Virus record (IMG/VR): IMGVR_UViG_3300025073_000032 | Location: 38,806 to 102,805 of that record | Length of the DNA: 64,000 nucleotides | Source of the DNA: a virus | Reading direction: 5' to 3' (one strand) | Shown here: positions 15,137 to 22,764 of the stretch, piece after piece | How the letters are laid out: every line of letters starts with the position of its first letter | How positions within the stretch are numbered: position 1 is the first letter of the stretch | The notes under the pieces: model-generated | What the model saw: only the letters and a program-made list of their open reading frames with translations | Told to the model about the DNA's origin: nothing | The model's database searches: none | Translations under genes and position numbers: made by a program

Positions 15137-15477
15137 GCTTTAGCCTTTCTAATCGGAAGTTTAGGTGCTACCGGGAGTTTCTTCTTTGGATTGTGTTTGG
15201 CTCTATCTTTGAACCATTCACCGTTAGGTTCTATTGCGTAGTCAGGATTATGTTCTTTTATTAAAGGCTTAACTACAGTAAACTCAACTTTCTTACCTTC
15301 ATACTTCAGTACTACCACGGCACCCTTACGTTTTGAGCTATTACGAAACATCTGTGCCCTGTTCTCCACCTCTTCTACAGTGCCATCCATTATGCCTACC
15401 ATTTCTCCATCCTCATAAATACGCGCATTGCTTACTTTGCGTGTACGATCTTCGGACTTCACAGAAGATTTAGCCAT
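15133..15477 (-). CDS. Hypothetical basic protein, 114 residues
   Basis: Starts MAKSSVKSEDRTRKVSNARI; a beta-rich centre with G-M-M-like turns is followed by a Lys/Pro-rich basic end (N-P-K-K-K-L-P-V-A-P-K-L-P). The tail suggests nucleic-acid binding. No family recognised. Confidence 0.6.
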   Translation of the reverse strand: MAKSSVKSEDRTRKVSNARIYEDGEMVGIMDGTVEEVENRAQMFRNSSKRKGAVVVLKYEGKKVEFTVVKPLIKEHNPDYAIEPNGEWFKDRAKHNPKKKLPVAPKLPIRKAKA

Positions 15478-15491
15478 GATAGATTCCCCTT

Positions 15492-15749
15492 TCAGTTGTC
15501 CTCTTCATAGAGGATTTCGTATGAATTATCCTCGGTGTTTACTGCTCTCTGATATATCGGAACTTTCCTCAGTGCCAACTGGAAGCACTCCAGGGTTTTA
15601 CAGCCCTTCACACATTTTGGTATCTCATTAGTTTTACAAATTAAGCAAGGACTCTTAAGCGTTCTATTAAATAATCTCCTATGCTTAGCTACATCCTGCT
15701 GAATCTTCTCCTCAGAATCGATAACAGGTGCTTTGGCTTTTCTTCGCAT
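15492..15749 (-). CDS. Cysteine-containing 85-residue protein
   Basis: Starts MRRKAKAPVIDSEEKIQQDV. Five cysteines lie between residues 35 and 56 (C-L-I-C, K-C, G-C, E-C), consistent with a zinc site. The C-terminus is acidic. It is two bases upstream of the flap-nuclease stop region and probably co-transcribed. Confidence 0.6.
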   Translation of the reverse strand: MRRKAKAPVIDSEEKIQQDVAKHRRLFNRTLKSPCLICKTNEIPKCVKGCKTLECFQLALRKVPIYQRAVNTEDNSYEILYEEDN

Positions 15750-15751
15750 GA

Positions 15752-16651
15752 CTACCTCAAATTCCTGAACGGCAGCATAAAAGCATGTAAGTTCTTCATA
15801 TAACTAAAGAACTCGTATTTCATGAATGTGGCTTTCAATTCCTTCTCATCGAACCTTCCCTCATATTTTATATTATATAACTCTTCGTTGATAAATTCAA
15901 CTGAATAACGCAAATCCATCAACAAAAAATTACGAGCTACGATCTTAGTGCTACTGGCAAGTGCTTGCATTAACTTGCCTTTTTGTCCCTTAGCAACATT
16001 AATAATCTCTCTAGCTGAACCATGTTCTAATATAAGAGGTAGAACCCTACCTTCTTTAAAACCTGGAACCCCAGGTATTTCATCAGACTCATCGCCCATT
16101 AGCACCCTGGCTTGCAAATACATATCAGGCGTAGGTACTCCAGTTAGCTCCTTAAAATTATCCAGGGTGTAGTACTTCAGAGCCATAGGACGATAAACAT
16201 GCACCTTCTTAGACACCAGTTGCAGGAAATCCTTGTCCTCAGACAGTATGACTACATCATCATCGATCTGCTTTGCTAATAGAGCAATTATATCATCAGC
16301 CTCTATATTAGACCCTTTGTATTGATGGACTCCTGTAGCCATGATAATAGAGAACAAAGCTTTAACTTGATGATTGAACTGAGCATACTCCTCTTGCTCG
16401 GCAGGAGTATGCTCTTTCACCTTCTCTGCACGTTTCTTTTTGTAATCAGGGAAAATTATACGACGAGCCATAGGACGATCATCCCACGTCAAATGAACTT
16501 CTGAGGCTTTGAACTTTTCTATATTACTTCGTAAAGATCGAAGCATCCCAAAGATAGTAGAGACATGCTCCCCTTTTGAAGTTGTCAACAGAGGAGTGCC
16601 TTTCCATATTCGTTTGGCAAGGTTATTGCCATCAACTATTAGAGTTGCCAC
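15752..16651 (-). CDS. 5'-3' exonuclease / flap endonuclease (T4 RNase H-like)
   Basis: The protein removes RNA primers and 5' flaps. PIN-like fold acids are in V-D-G-N-N (6-10), T-W-D-D-R, I-E-A-D-D (about 125-129) and L-S-E-D-K-D-F (about 145). The helix-hairpin-helix region is G-D-E-S-D-E-I-P-G-V-P-G-F. The start is a GTG at 16649-16651 with AGGGATTGATCC upstream and overlaps the previous gene by 13 bases. At 299 residues it is typical of phage enzymes that replace the 5' nuclease domain of Pol I. Confidence 0.92.
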   Translation of the reverse strand: MATLIVDGNNLAKRIWKGTPLLTTSKGEHVSTIFGMLRSLRSNIEKFKASEVHLTWDDRPMARRIIFPDYKKKRAEKVKEHTPAEQEEYAQFNHQVKALFSIIMATGVHQYKGSNIEADDIIALLAKQIDDDVVILSEDKDFLQLVSKKVHVYRPMALKYYTLDNFKELTGVPTPDMYLQARVLMGDESDEIPGVPGFKEGRVLPLILEHGSAREIINVAKGQKGKLMQALASSTKIVARNFLLMDLRYSVEFINEELYNIKYEGRFDEKELKATFMKYEFFSYMKNLHAFMLPFRNLR

Positions 16652-16965
16652 GGATCAATCCCTAGCACTCTCAAAGCCGCTATGCTATAGTCTCCAGGCA
16701 GCTGAACTGGCACCTTAGAATTAGAATGATCCTTTTGTGTCATTCTATTATATAATCTACGTTGCTGCAAAGAACCATACCACCTCAAAAACTTTGTCTT
16801 AAGAGTAGCGTCCCAGTTCTTTGCAATATACTGCATTACATAATGATCTTGAGTCATATTTTCAAACGGATCAAATAACCCTTGCCCCTCAAGATACTTA
16901 CCTTGTGACAGTTCTGTTCTCAGAACCTCTCTGGCTATTGCATCTATCACAGCTCGTCTATTCAT
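16639..16965 (-). CDS. Hypothetical helical protein, 108 residues
   Basis: All-helical and charged, starting MNRRAVIDAIAREVLRTELS, with several Trp and Tyr residues. It sits between recA-like and flap-nuclease genes. Its position and size are compatible with a recombination or replication accessory factor, but no motif supports that. Confidence 0.6.
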   Translation of the reverse strand: MNRRAVIDAIAREVLRTELSQGKYLEGQGLFDPFENMTQDHYVMQYIAKNWDATLKTKFLRWYGSLQQRRLYNRMTQKDHSNSKVPVQLPGDYSIAALRVLGIDPWQL

Positions 16966-16968
16966 ACA

Positions 16969-18090
16969 TCACCTCAGATTAGTATATTGCCCTAGCTTCT
17001 CAGGGTTTTCCCTAAAATACTGCTCCAACTCCTTGCGACGAAAGTTTGCCCCCTCATACAGATACCAACCACTGGTTGTCTCGCCCTCTTTGTTGCACCC
17101 AGGCTTGATAATCCCTTCCCCTCGCAGCAGATCAAAACAACCGCTAGTGTAGTCTAACCCACGATCAAAGTACAGATCAAAGGTAGTCTCTTGGAAAGGC
17201 TTGACTATCTTGTTCTTTTTGGCTTGAGCTTTGCCTCGTACTCCTATAATCGGATCATCTTTCTTAGGCTTAGGAGCACCACCTTTTTTGCCTTTGGCTT
17301 TAGCTTCTTCCTCTGGCTTCGTTTCTTCTTCCTCATCACCAGTACTGGCTGCTCTAAGCATCTCTATTATAGAAAGCCTAAGCCTGATAGAAGCCCAAAA
17401 GCCTAGAGCATCCCCTCCAGTTGTATACTCATCTGAGCCGAACATCACCCCTATCTTATGCTTAAGCTGATTGACAACTACAAAAGCCACATTGTATTTA
17501 CCTATTAGACTTGTCATCTTCCTGGCACCTACAGTAATGGCTGTAGCTTTCTCTGTTCTGTATCCACCGATATCGTCAACATCAGTGTTCTTCTCTTCCT
17601 TAGATGGAACCTGAGCAATACTATCACCAACATAGACAACATAGGCAGTAGGATCAGCCTTGAAAATATTAGACAAAGTAAACTCAGCTTTGTCCCAATA
17701 ATCTTCTACAGTTTCTGAACGTGTATACAGAAGACGGTCATTATCGACCCCAGCAATCTCGCCAAAGAACCTGTCATAAGCATTCTCCATATCATCCAAA
17801 GCTGCTATGCCACCATGCATCTGGCAATTAGCCAACAGAGCATCCACTAGAAAGCTTTTACCTACTGAATTAGCTCCATAAATCTCTATCAACCTGCCAG
17901 ATGGAGCACCTCCTCCCGTTATCTTGTCCAGCCCCCAATGTCCAAAACTTGTATGACTCTTTATAATAGCAAGATCATTACTGTTATTAAGTCTTGCCAT
18001 AGAGTCTTTACCAAACTTACCTTGTACGGCCTTAACTGTACTGTCCAGCACTGCATCCAACGGATTTACGGCTTTACTCTGTCTCTTCAT
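16969..18090 (-). CDS. RecA/UvsX-family recombinase
   Basis: Strand-exchange ATPase central to recombination-dependent replication. Walker A is G-A-N-S-V-G-K-S at 72-79; Walker B is V-V-Y-V-G-D-S near 150; the L2/N-Q motif is V-V-N-Q-L-K near 208. Residues about 250-300 hold an insertion that is first acidic (D-E-E-E-E-T) then lysine-rich (K-G-K-K-G-G, P-K-P-K-K), not seen in standard RecA, before the final beta domain. Length is 373. The stop overlaps the next gene. Confidence 0.93.
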   Translation of the reverse strand: MKRQSKAVNPLDAVLDSTVKAVQGKFGKDSMARLNNSNDLAIIKSHTSFGHWGLDKITGGGAPSGRLIEIYGANSVGKSFLVDALLANCQMHGGIAALDDMENAYDRFFGEIAGVDNDRLLYTRSETVEDYWDKAEFTLSNIFKADPTAYVVYVGDSIAQVPSKEEKNTDVDDIGGYRTEKATAITVGARKMTSLIGKYNVAFVVVNQLKHKIGVMFGSDEYTTGGDALGFWASIRLRLSIIEMLRAASTGDEEEETKPEEEAKAKGKKGGAPKPKKDDPIIGVRGKAQAKKNKIVKPFQETTFDLYFDRGLDYTSGCFDLLRGEGIIKPGCNKEGETTSGWYLYEGANFRRKELEQYFRENPEKLGQYTNLR

Positions 18091-18296
18091 TCTTGCTCCT
18101 TATAATGATCTGGCTCGTCACACTTGAAATCGAACTCACTGCCAGAAAGACAGTTGCCATCTGAATCTACCAGGATAGGACCACACCCCTCGCACAGCAC
18201 AGCCCACCCCATTCCAGGTTTAAGCTTCTCAGCTGTCTTAAAATCCCCTTCAGGAAAATCGTACAGCTTAGCACACTGATTACAGAACTCAGCCAT
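18087..18296 (-). CDS. Zinc-ribbon protein, 69 residues
   Basis: C-N-Q-C at 5-8 and C-E-G-C at 35-38 form a zinc ribbon; a further Cys pair lies in the acidic C-terminal part. The start overlaps the end of the membrane-protein gene upstream and the stop overlaps the recombinase start (ATGA), so it is made together with RecA. Function unknown. Confidence 0.65.
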   Translation of the reverse strand: MAEFCNQCAKLYDFPEGDFKTAEKLKPGMGWAVLCEGCGPILVDSDGNCLSGSEFDFKCDEPDHYKEQE

Positions 18297-18561
18297 CTAT
18301 CTTCTCCTTTCTAGTATAATATATAGCTAAAGCTGTCCATGTAGCATTACCGGCCAACAAGAACACTCCACCTACGAATGACCAGTACTGCCCCAGCGTA
18401 GGATAGTAGTAAAGGTTCCATACCCCCCACATAGAGAAAAAAGCCTGTACACTCCAGTGTACACCTCTTACTTGCTTGTCTTTTAATAGTTTCCTTACAT
18501 TGAACCAGTACACAGCTCCGCCTACCAATTCAAACAATCCATTTATAGTATCGACGTTCAC
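18289..18561 (-). CDS. Phage multi-span membrane protein, 90 residues
   Basis: I place the start at GTG 18559-18561, preceded by GGGGGTAAA; an upstream TTG (18574-18576) would begin inside the terminator stem. Residues contain three hydrophobic spans with the pattern E-L-V-G-G-A-V-Y-W, W-G-V-W-N-L-Y-Y-Y-P and W-S-F-V-G-G-V-F-L-L-A-G-N. This Trp-rich protein type is widespread in large phages and of unknown role. Confidence 0.7.
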   Translation of the reverse strand: MNVDTINGLFELVGGAVYWFNVRKLLKDKQVRGVHWSVQAFFSMWGVWNLYYYPTLGQYWSFVGGVFLLAGNATWTALAIYYTRKEKIDG

Positions 18562-18574
18562 TTTACCCCCAAAC

Positions 18575-18609
18575 AAAAGGCACTAAGATGTTTAGTCCTA
18601 GTGCCTTTT
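18575..18609 (-). terminator. Rho-independent terminator after the histone-like gene
   Basis: An 11-bp perfect stem (AAAAGGCACTA at 18575-18585 with 18599-18609) and a 13-base loop. On the minus strand it ends in CCTTTTGTTT. It follows the stop at 18633 by 23 bases and precedes the GTG start at 18561, so it separates the SSB/histone unit from the recA unit. It could also work on the opposite strand. Confidence 0.8.
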
Positions 18610-18632
18610 ATGGCATCTATTATACCTTGCTA

Positions 18633-18812
18633 TTACTCTTCAGCGTGACGTGTTGCAGCTACTTTCTCTCTGACTACTTGTGCAAGTCGTTTGACTTCCT
18701 GCATGTTTTTACGGAGACGAGTACCCGCTACATTGTTACCTCTGGTAAAAAACTTCTCGGCATCCTTTTTCGTTTCAACCAACAGCTTCTCAAGTGCGAC
18801 AAATTCATCCAT
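18633..18812 (-). CDS. Histone H1-like protein (Hc1 family), 59 residues
   Basis: Starts MDEFVALEKLLVETKKDAEK and continues F-F-T-R-G-N-N-V-A-G-T-R-L-R-K-N-M-Q-E-V, then L-A-Q-V-V-R-E-K-V. This matches the N-terminal helical domain of Hc1-type histone H1-like proteins of Chlamydia and many Bacteroidetes, where it binds and compacts DNA. GGAGAGAGTTTAGC precedes the ATG. It lies directly downstream of the SSB gene and upstream of a terminator. The phage version lacks a long lysine tail. Confidence 0.75.
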   Translation of the reverse strand: MDEFVALEKLLVETKKDAEKFFTRGNNVAGTRLRKNMQEVKRLAQVVREKVAATRHAEE

Positions 18813-18833
18813 GCTAAACTCTCTCCTTTTTTA

Positions 18834-19874
18834 TTATTTCTTTTTCTTTCCTGCATCTTTGCTTTTGAAGCGTTCCAAAGCAGCTTGCATCTCTTTTTCC
18901 AACTCCTCCTCAGAATCTCCACCTTCGGCATTTTTTGCCTCAGTTTCCGTTTCGGTTTCCTCCTCCAGGTCATCGCCATATTTCTCAACAAGAGCCAGAA
19001 TACCCTCTTCAGTACCGTCTTCCTCAAGCCATGATGCATACAGCTTCTTGACCTTAGGAACATCCAAGGGCAACCTTTCAATGTACAGTGCATACTTCTC
19101 TTCTGGATCTATTTTTGGCTTACGAACTAGTTTCTTCTGCTCTGGCTCTTCTTCTTTCTCTTTTTTCGCATCTTTCTTTAGAGTAGATTTTTTGGCTGTC
19201 TTTTCTTCCTCTCCCTTCCGTTCTTTGAGGATATCTTCTTTGCTCTCACCATCCAACAACCGCTCTTGCTCCTTTGCTGTAAACACCTCAGAATAAGCTA
19301 AAGCATTCAAATCTGACAGCTTAACATCTTCCAGTTTGATTCCAAGCTTTGACGGGTTTTTACGAGCTTCAACAGAGTACTCTGTATCCAACTTCTCACC
19401 AGTCTTTGTCACTATGAAGTCGTAGTTAAAACCTTTCTCTGCGTCAAACAAATCATCCTGATAATCAATGTGACTGAAGTACTTCAGGATTCCTTCCAGT
19501 ACCTGAGGACCGTACTGCGCTACTTTGACTTTGTTGTCATTGTCCCTGTCTATTACATTGGAATAGAAACGAGTCTTTGCTCTAAGTTTACCTGCAAGAT
19601 CTTTGTCTGCTTTATTCTTGGTGCCATACAGACCTTCCACCATGTCACAGAAGAAACACTCACTGCCATCGTAAGCCTTGTTACAGACAACAGCAATAGT
19701 ATCTTTACCTACCTTAAAGTAGTGAAGATCAACCTCCACATACCAGTCAAGCTCCTCGTCACACAGTATACGAATGTTGTTAGGCCCATCCTGCCACTGT
19801 AGAAAATCACCGCCTCCATTTTTCTTCTTAAGTTCTGCTAGTTTTTTCTTTGCGTCTTCTACTGAGAATGCCAT
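18834..19874 (-). CDS. Single-stranded DNA-binding protein (T4 gp32-like)
   Basis: 346 residues. The N-terminus is basic and helical, followed by an OB-fold core with a zinc motif C-N-K-A-Y-D-G-S-E-C-F-F-C near residues 63-75, as in gp32. The C-terminal 110 residues are very acidic with Lys-rich stretches, a typical protein-recruitment tail, ending K-D-A-G-K-K-K-K. It coats single strands for replication and UvsX loading. Neighbours fit that job. Confidence 0.88.
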   Translation of the reverse strand: MAFSVEDAKKKLAELKKKNGGGDFLQWQDGPNNIRILCDEELDWYVEVDLHYFKVGKDTIAVVCNKAYDGSECFFCDMVEGLYGTKNKADKDLAGKLRAKTRFYSNVIDRDNDNKVKVAQYGPQVLEGILKYFSHIDYQDDLFDAEKGFNYDFIVTKTGEKLDTEYSVEARKNPSKLGIKLEDVKLSDLNALAYSEVFTAKEQERLLDGESKEDILKERKGEEEKTAKKSTLKKDAKKEKEEEPEQKKLVRKPKIDPEEKYALYIERLPLDVPKVKKLYASWLEEDGTEEGILALVEKYGDDLEEETETETEAKNAEGGDSEEELEKEMQAALERFKSKDAGKKKK

Positions 19875-19877
19875 GTG

Positions 19878-20378
19878 TTAATCTCCTTTAAGCTTTTTGA
19901 TTTTGTCTGCGACTTTCTGCTTGTTTATCTTCAGATCAGCATCAAACTCAGCCCTCATATTGGAAGCGATGCTTATCAGCATATCCTTACGCTGTTCAAA
20001 GGCTTGCTTTGCTATTAGCATAAGTCCTTCGTTCTTTTTAGCATTCAAATAAGCTTCCATCTTGGCTTTATGACTAGTGAGCATCTTCATGACTGATTCA
20101 ACTCCTGCTTCAGTCATCCTGCCATATTTGTCAGTATCCCAATCTTTGCGGATCAAAGGATCAAGCCTTGCTACTTCCAGCTCAAGCTCATTCTTTGCTA
20201 TTAGAGTTGCGTTCTTTGCCATCTCGCTAAGCACTGCATACCATGCGAACTGAGAAGGTTGATTGGCCAATTCCTCGTTTATTTCAGCTTTGTTTATTTC
20301 CAGGTCTTCATTTAAATCGCATTGGTAGCTCCGATCTAGTTTAATAGTAAACTTGAGAATTGCATCAATTTTTGACAT
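19878..20378 (-). CDS. Possible recombination mediator (UvsY-like), 166 residues
   Basis: All-helical protein with a P-S-Q-F-A-W-Y-A-V-L-S-E-M-A segment and many Lys/Glu pairs. It sits three bases upstream of the SSB gene, the place of a mediator that loads UvsX on gp32-covered DNA, and has about the size of UvsY. Sequence similarity to UvsY is weak to my eye, so this is a context call. Confidence 0.5.
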   Translation of the reverse strand: MSKIDAILKFTIKLDRSYQCDLNEDLEINKAEINEELANQPSQFAWYAVLSEMAKNATLIAKNELELEVARLDPLIRKDWDTDKYGRMTEAGVESVMKMLTSHKAKMEAYLNAKKNEGLMLIAKQAFEQRKDMLISIASNMRAEFDADLKINKQKVADKIKKLKGD

Positions 20379-20421
20379 GTTGTTTCCTTTTCTCCTTAAG
20401 GATGAACTTCATACCGTTCAT
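20365..20421 (-). CDS. Possible 18-residue leader peptide
   Basis: ATG 20419-20421 with AAAGGAGTATACCAAT upstream opens MNGMKFILKEKRKQHVKN and stops 14 bases inside the next gene. A strong SD and the overlap suggest translational coupling to the UvsY-like gene. It may also be chance. Confidence 0.3.
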   Translation of the reverse strand: MNGMKFILKEKRKQHVKN

Positions 20422-20435
20422 ATTGGTATACTCCT

Positions 20436-21794
20436 TTATATGGAAAAATCTTTCAGATCAGCCCAACTTTTGTCACTAAGCTTCAAATCAGCTGCCAGAG
20501 GTACTCCCAAGTCCCAGTATATCAATGGGTTTTGAGGATTAGACATAACAGAAGTAGCCATCTCTGCTATTATATTAACTTCAGACTTATGAACACAGAA
20601 CATAATGGAGTCATGAACTGTAGCAATAATTTTTGACTTAAGCTTGTACTTATTTATTAAATCAATGAGGTTTATAATAGCACAAATTGTATACTGTCCT
20701 GCTGTACCTTGAATGGGCATATTCAAAGCTTGTCGTAATGCCTCATACTTTGTAAACTTCTGTGAAGAAGTTACGCCCAACAACCTTCGATAATTACCGA
20801 ACATAGTACTCACATACTTGTGTTCTGTAACAAAATCCTCTACATAATCCAAGAATACCTTAACCCCTGGCATGCTATTAAAATAGTTCTTCTTAAAGTT
20901 CTTAGCCTCCTTCTCAGTCACGCCTAAAGCCTCAGCCAAAGCCTTATCACCTTCACCGTAGATGATTCCAAAGTTAATTGTCTTTGCTGCTTTTCTCCAC
21001 TTGCTGTCCTTGTCTACAATGATCCCCGGCTCAGCTATGTCAGCCATCTTCTGACCAGTAGCTAAGTGAATATCCTGACCATTCCTAAAAATTTCTAACA
21101 TTACTTCGTCTTGACAATAAGCCGCCAAGATGCGAAGCTCCATTTGAGAATAGTCTGCCTCCATTAACAGATAGTCACTGTCAAATGGTACATACATATT
21201 CTTAATGTTAAGCATAGGATCAAAATCAAACCCTATGTCAGCAGCTTTTATGTTCTTTGGAATTTGCTGTAGATTAGGATCAAAGCAAACAAGACGACCT
21301 GTAACTGTTATCGGAAGATAAGTACTATGTATTCTCCCATCTAAACAGATATGCCCATGCACAGGTTTAATAAACATCTTGTACAGTGTGGCATACTTCT
21401 TATGCTGATTGATAAGAGATACTATCTCATGTACATCCTTAAGCTTTGCAATAGTTTTCTTGCCAGTGCTATATCTCTTACCACTATCTGTCAGCTCCAA
21501 CCCTTCTGTTGACAACCCCATCTCAGTAAAGAACAGTTCATGTATCTGATCCCCTGAATTAAGATTAAACTTCTTCTCAAGCTTTTTCTCTACTGACAGT
21601 ACTTCAGGATAACCACGAACTGCATCTTCCAACTGCGCTAGTTTCTTCTCGTAACCCTTCTCCATCATAGACAGAGTAGCTATATCAATCTGAAACCCTG
21701 ACTTTTCTATACCTTGTATGGCATAGATAGCCGGAATAAACAGATGGTCATGCACCTCCTGAAAGCTATTCCTTGAAGGGAAAACATCACTCAT
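20436..21794 (-). CDS. DNA polymerase family A, polymerase domain only
   Basis: 452 residues covering just the palm, fingers and thumb of Pol I. Motif A is D-Y-S-Q-M-E-L-R-I-L-A near 212; motif B is R-K-A-A-K-T-I-N-F-G-I-I-Y-G near 270, with the Phe that normally excludes dideoxynucleotides; motif C is T-V-H-D-S near 390. The 3'-5' exonuclease domain is missing here and is instead encoded by 22761-23945, fused to a UDG-like domain. The start falls right at the usual exonuclease/polymerase boundary. Confidence 0.93.
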   Translation of the reverse strand: MSDVFPSRNSFQEVHDHLFIPAIYAIQGIEKSGFQIDIATLSMMEKGYEKKLAQLEDAVRGYPEVLSVEKKLEKKFNLNSGDQIHELFFTEMGLSTEGLELTDSGKRYSTGKKTIAKLKDVHEIVSLINQHKKYATLYKMFIKPVHGHICLDGRIHSTYLPITVTGRLVCFDPNLQQIPKNIKAADIGFDFDPMLNIKNMYVPFDSDYLLMEADYSQMELRILAAYCQDEVMLEIFRNGQDIHLATGQKMADIAEPGIIVDKDSKWRKAAKTINFGIIYGEGDKALAEALGVTEKEAKNFKKNYFNSMPGVKVFLDYVEDFVTEHKYVSTMFGNYRRLLGVTSSQKFTKYEALRQALNMPIQGTAGQYTICAIINLIDLINKYKLKSKIIATVHDSIMFCVHKSEVNIIAEMATSVMSNPQNPLIYWDLGVPLAADLKLSDKSWADLKDFSI

Positions 21795-22327
21795 AACTGT
21801 ACCTGAATCAACACCTCAAACCAGGAATGTACACGAACAAGACTAGGCTCCTGTACCTGTCTATTCCAAGGACGATCCATAAGAATTCTCTTCCCTGGAA
21901 AATTAATAAGATTCTTGGGATAGTCATCTATCAGCACATCACCACGTACCATATGTTTTTGACCTGTACAGATGACTCTATCTCGTCCTACAAACGGAAC
22001 ATGTTTATCTATCCATTCAAGCTTCTCAAAATAAGCAAAGCGTGAATCTGTAGGAGATTTTGTAACAAAATAAATATCATGCTTATCCAGATATAGTTGC
22101 ATGAGTGCATCAACAGACTCTAAGTAAGGCTCACAATTAAGAAACAAACCTTCTACCTTGAGATAGTCGAATATCTTATTACCACACTCTGGCTTGACAC
22201 ACTTTGACCAATTGAAATCATTTATATCTTCTACAGTAAGACAGTCATTATAGTCTCTGTTATACATCTCAAGCCACGGCTTTTCCAACTGAGCCACTAC
22301 ACCATCCATGTCACATAGAATAACCAT
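21791..22327 (-). CDS. Deoxy-(pyrimidine) 5'-nucleotidase-like HAD phosphatase
   Basis: Motif I of the HAD superfamily is C-D-M-D-G-V-V-A at 5-12; motif II is V-T-K-S-P-T near 97 and motif III/IV is L-I-D-D-Y-P-K-N near 150. This matches the 5'(3')-deoxyribonucleotidase (NT5C) family, 178 residues. It dephosphorylates nucleotides and may remove unwanted dNMPs. Overlaps both neighbours by 1-4 bases, lying between the two halves of the polymerase. Confidence 0.8.
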   Translation of the reverse strand: MVILCDMDGVVAQLEKPWLEMYNRDYNDCLTVEDINDFNWSKCVKPECGNKIFDYLKVEGLFLNCEPYLESVDALMQLYLDKHDIYFVTKSPTDSRFAYFEKLEWIDKHVPFVGRDRVICTGQKHMVRGDVLIDDYPKNLINFPGKRILMDRPWNRQVQEPSLVRVHSWFEVLIQVQL

Positions 22328-22764
22328 CAGTTACATCCTTTCCTACAATGATTTTTACGAAAGGTTTCTGTACAATAACAGCGAGACTTCTCTCTGAGCC
22401 TCTGCAACTCTGCTAGCACCTCCTCCCTTGTATTAAACAACTGTACATCTTTATGCCATAGCAGTATATTCTCTCTCCGTCCCAGCACCAAGATCGGTAT
22501 GCCTAAGCCTAAAGCTACTCCAGCCTCAACAAACTTGCCGCCAGCATAATACTCATCATCACTTATAAGCACCATAGCATCTGCTTTCTTAACCTCTTCC
22601 GTGTCTCTTACAGCTATAGCCTCTCGCTCCTCTTCAGTGTAGTCAGCTGTACGCTTGAATACCTTGTACACCCAGGTAGAAACAATGTCAAAACCATTGT
22701 TGTCAAGAGTACTTGCCATCATCTGAGCTTTGTCTTGCTTGCATGCTGCAACATATATCTTCAT
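22327..22764 (-). CDS. Nucleoside 2-deoxyribosyltransferase-like protein
   Basis: Starts MKIYVAACKQDKAQMMASTL, the Rossmann-like opening of the family, with T-W-V-Y near 30, K-A-D-A-M-V-L-I near 60 and G-G-K-F-V-E-A-G-V-A-L near 76, which holds the usual catalytic Glu. The family cleaves or exchanges bases on deoxynucleosides. The last 20 residues carry four cysteines (C-Y-C, C-R-K-G-C), unusual for the family. 145 residues. Confidence 0.7.
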   Translation of the reverse strand: MKIYVAACKQDKAQMMASTLDNNGFDIVSTWVYKVFKRTADYTEEEREAIAVRDTEEVKKADAMVLISDDEYYAGGKFVEAGVALGLGIPILVLGRRENILLWHKDVQLFNTREEVLAELQRLREKSRCYCTETFRKNHCRKGCN

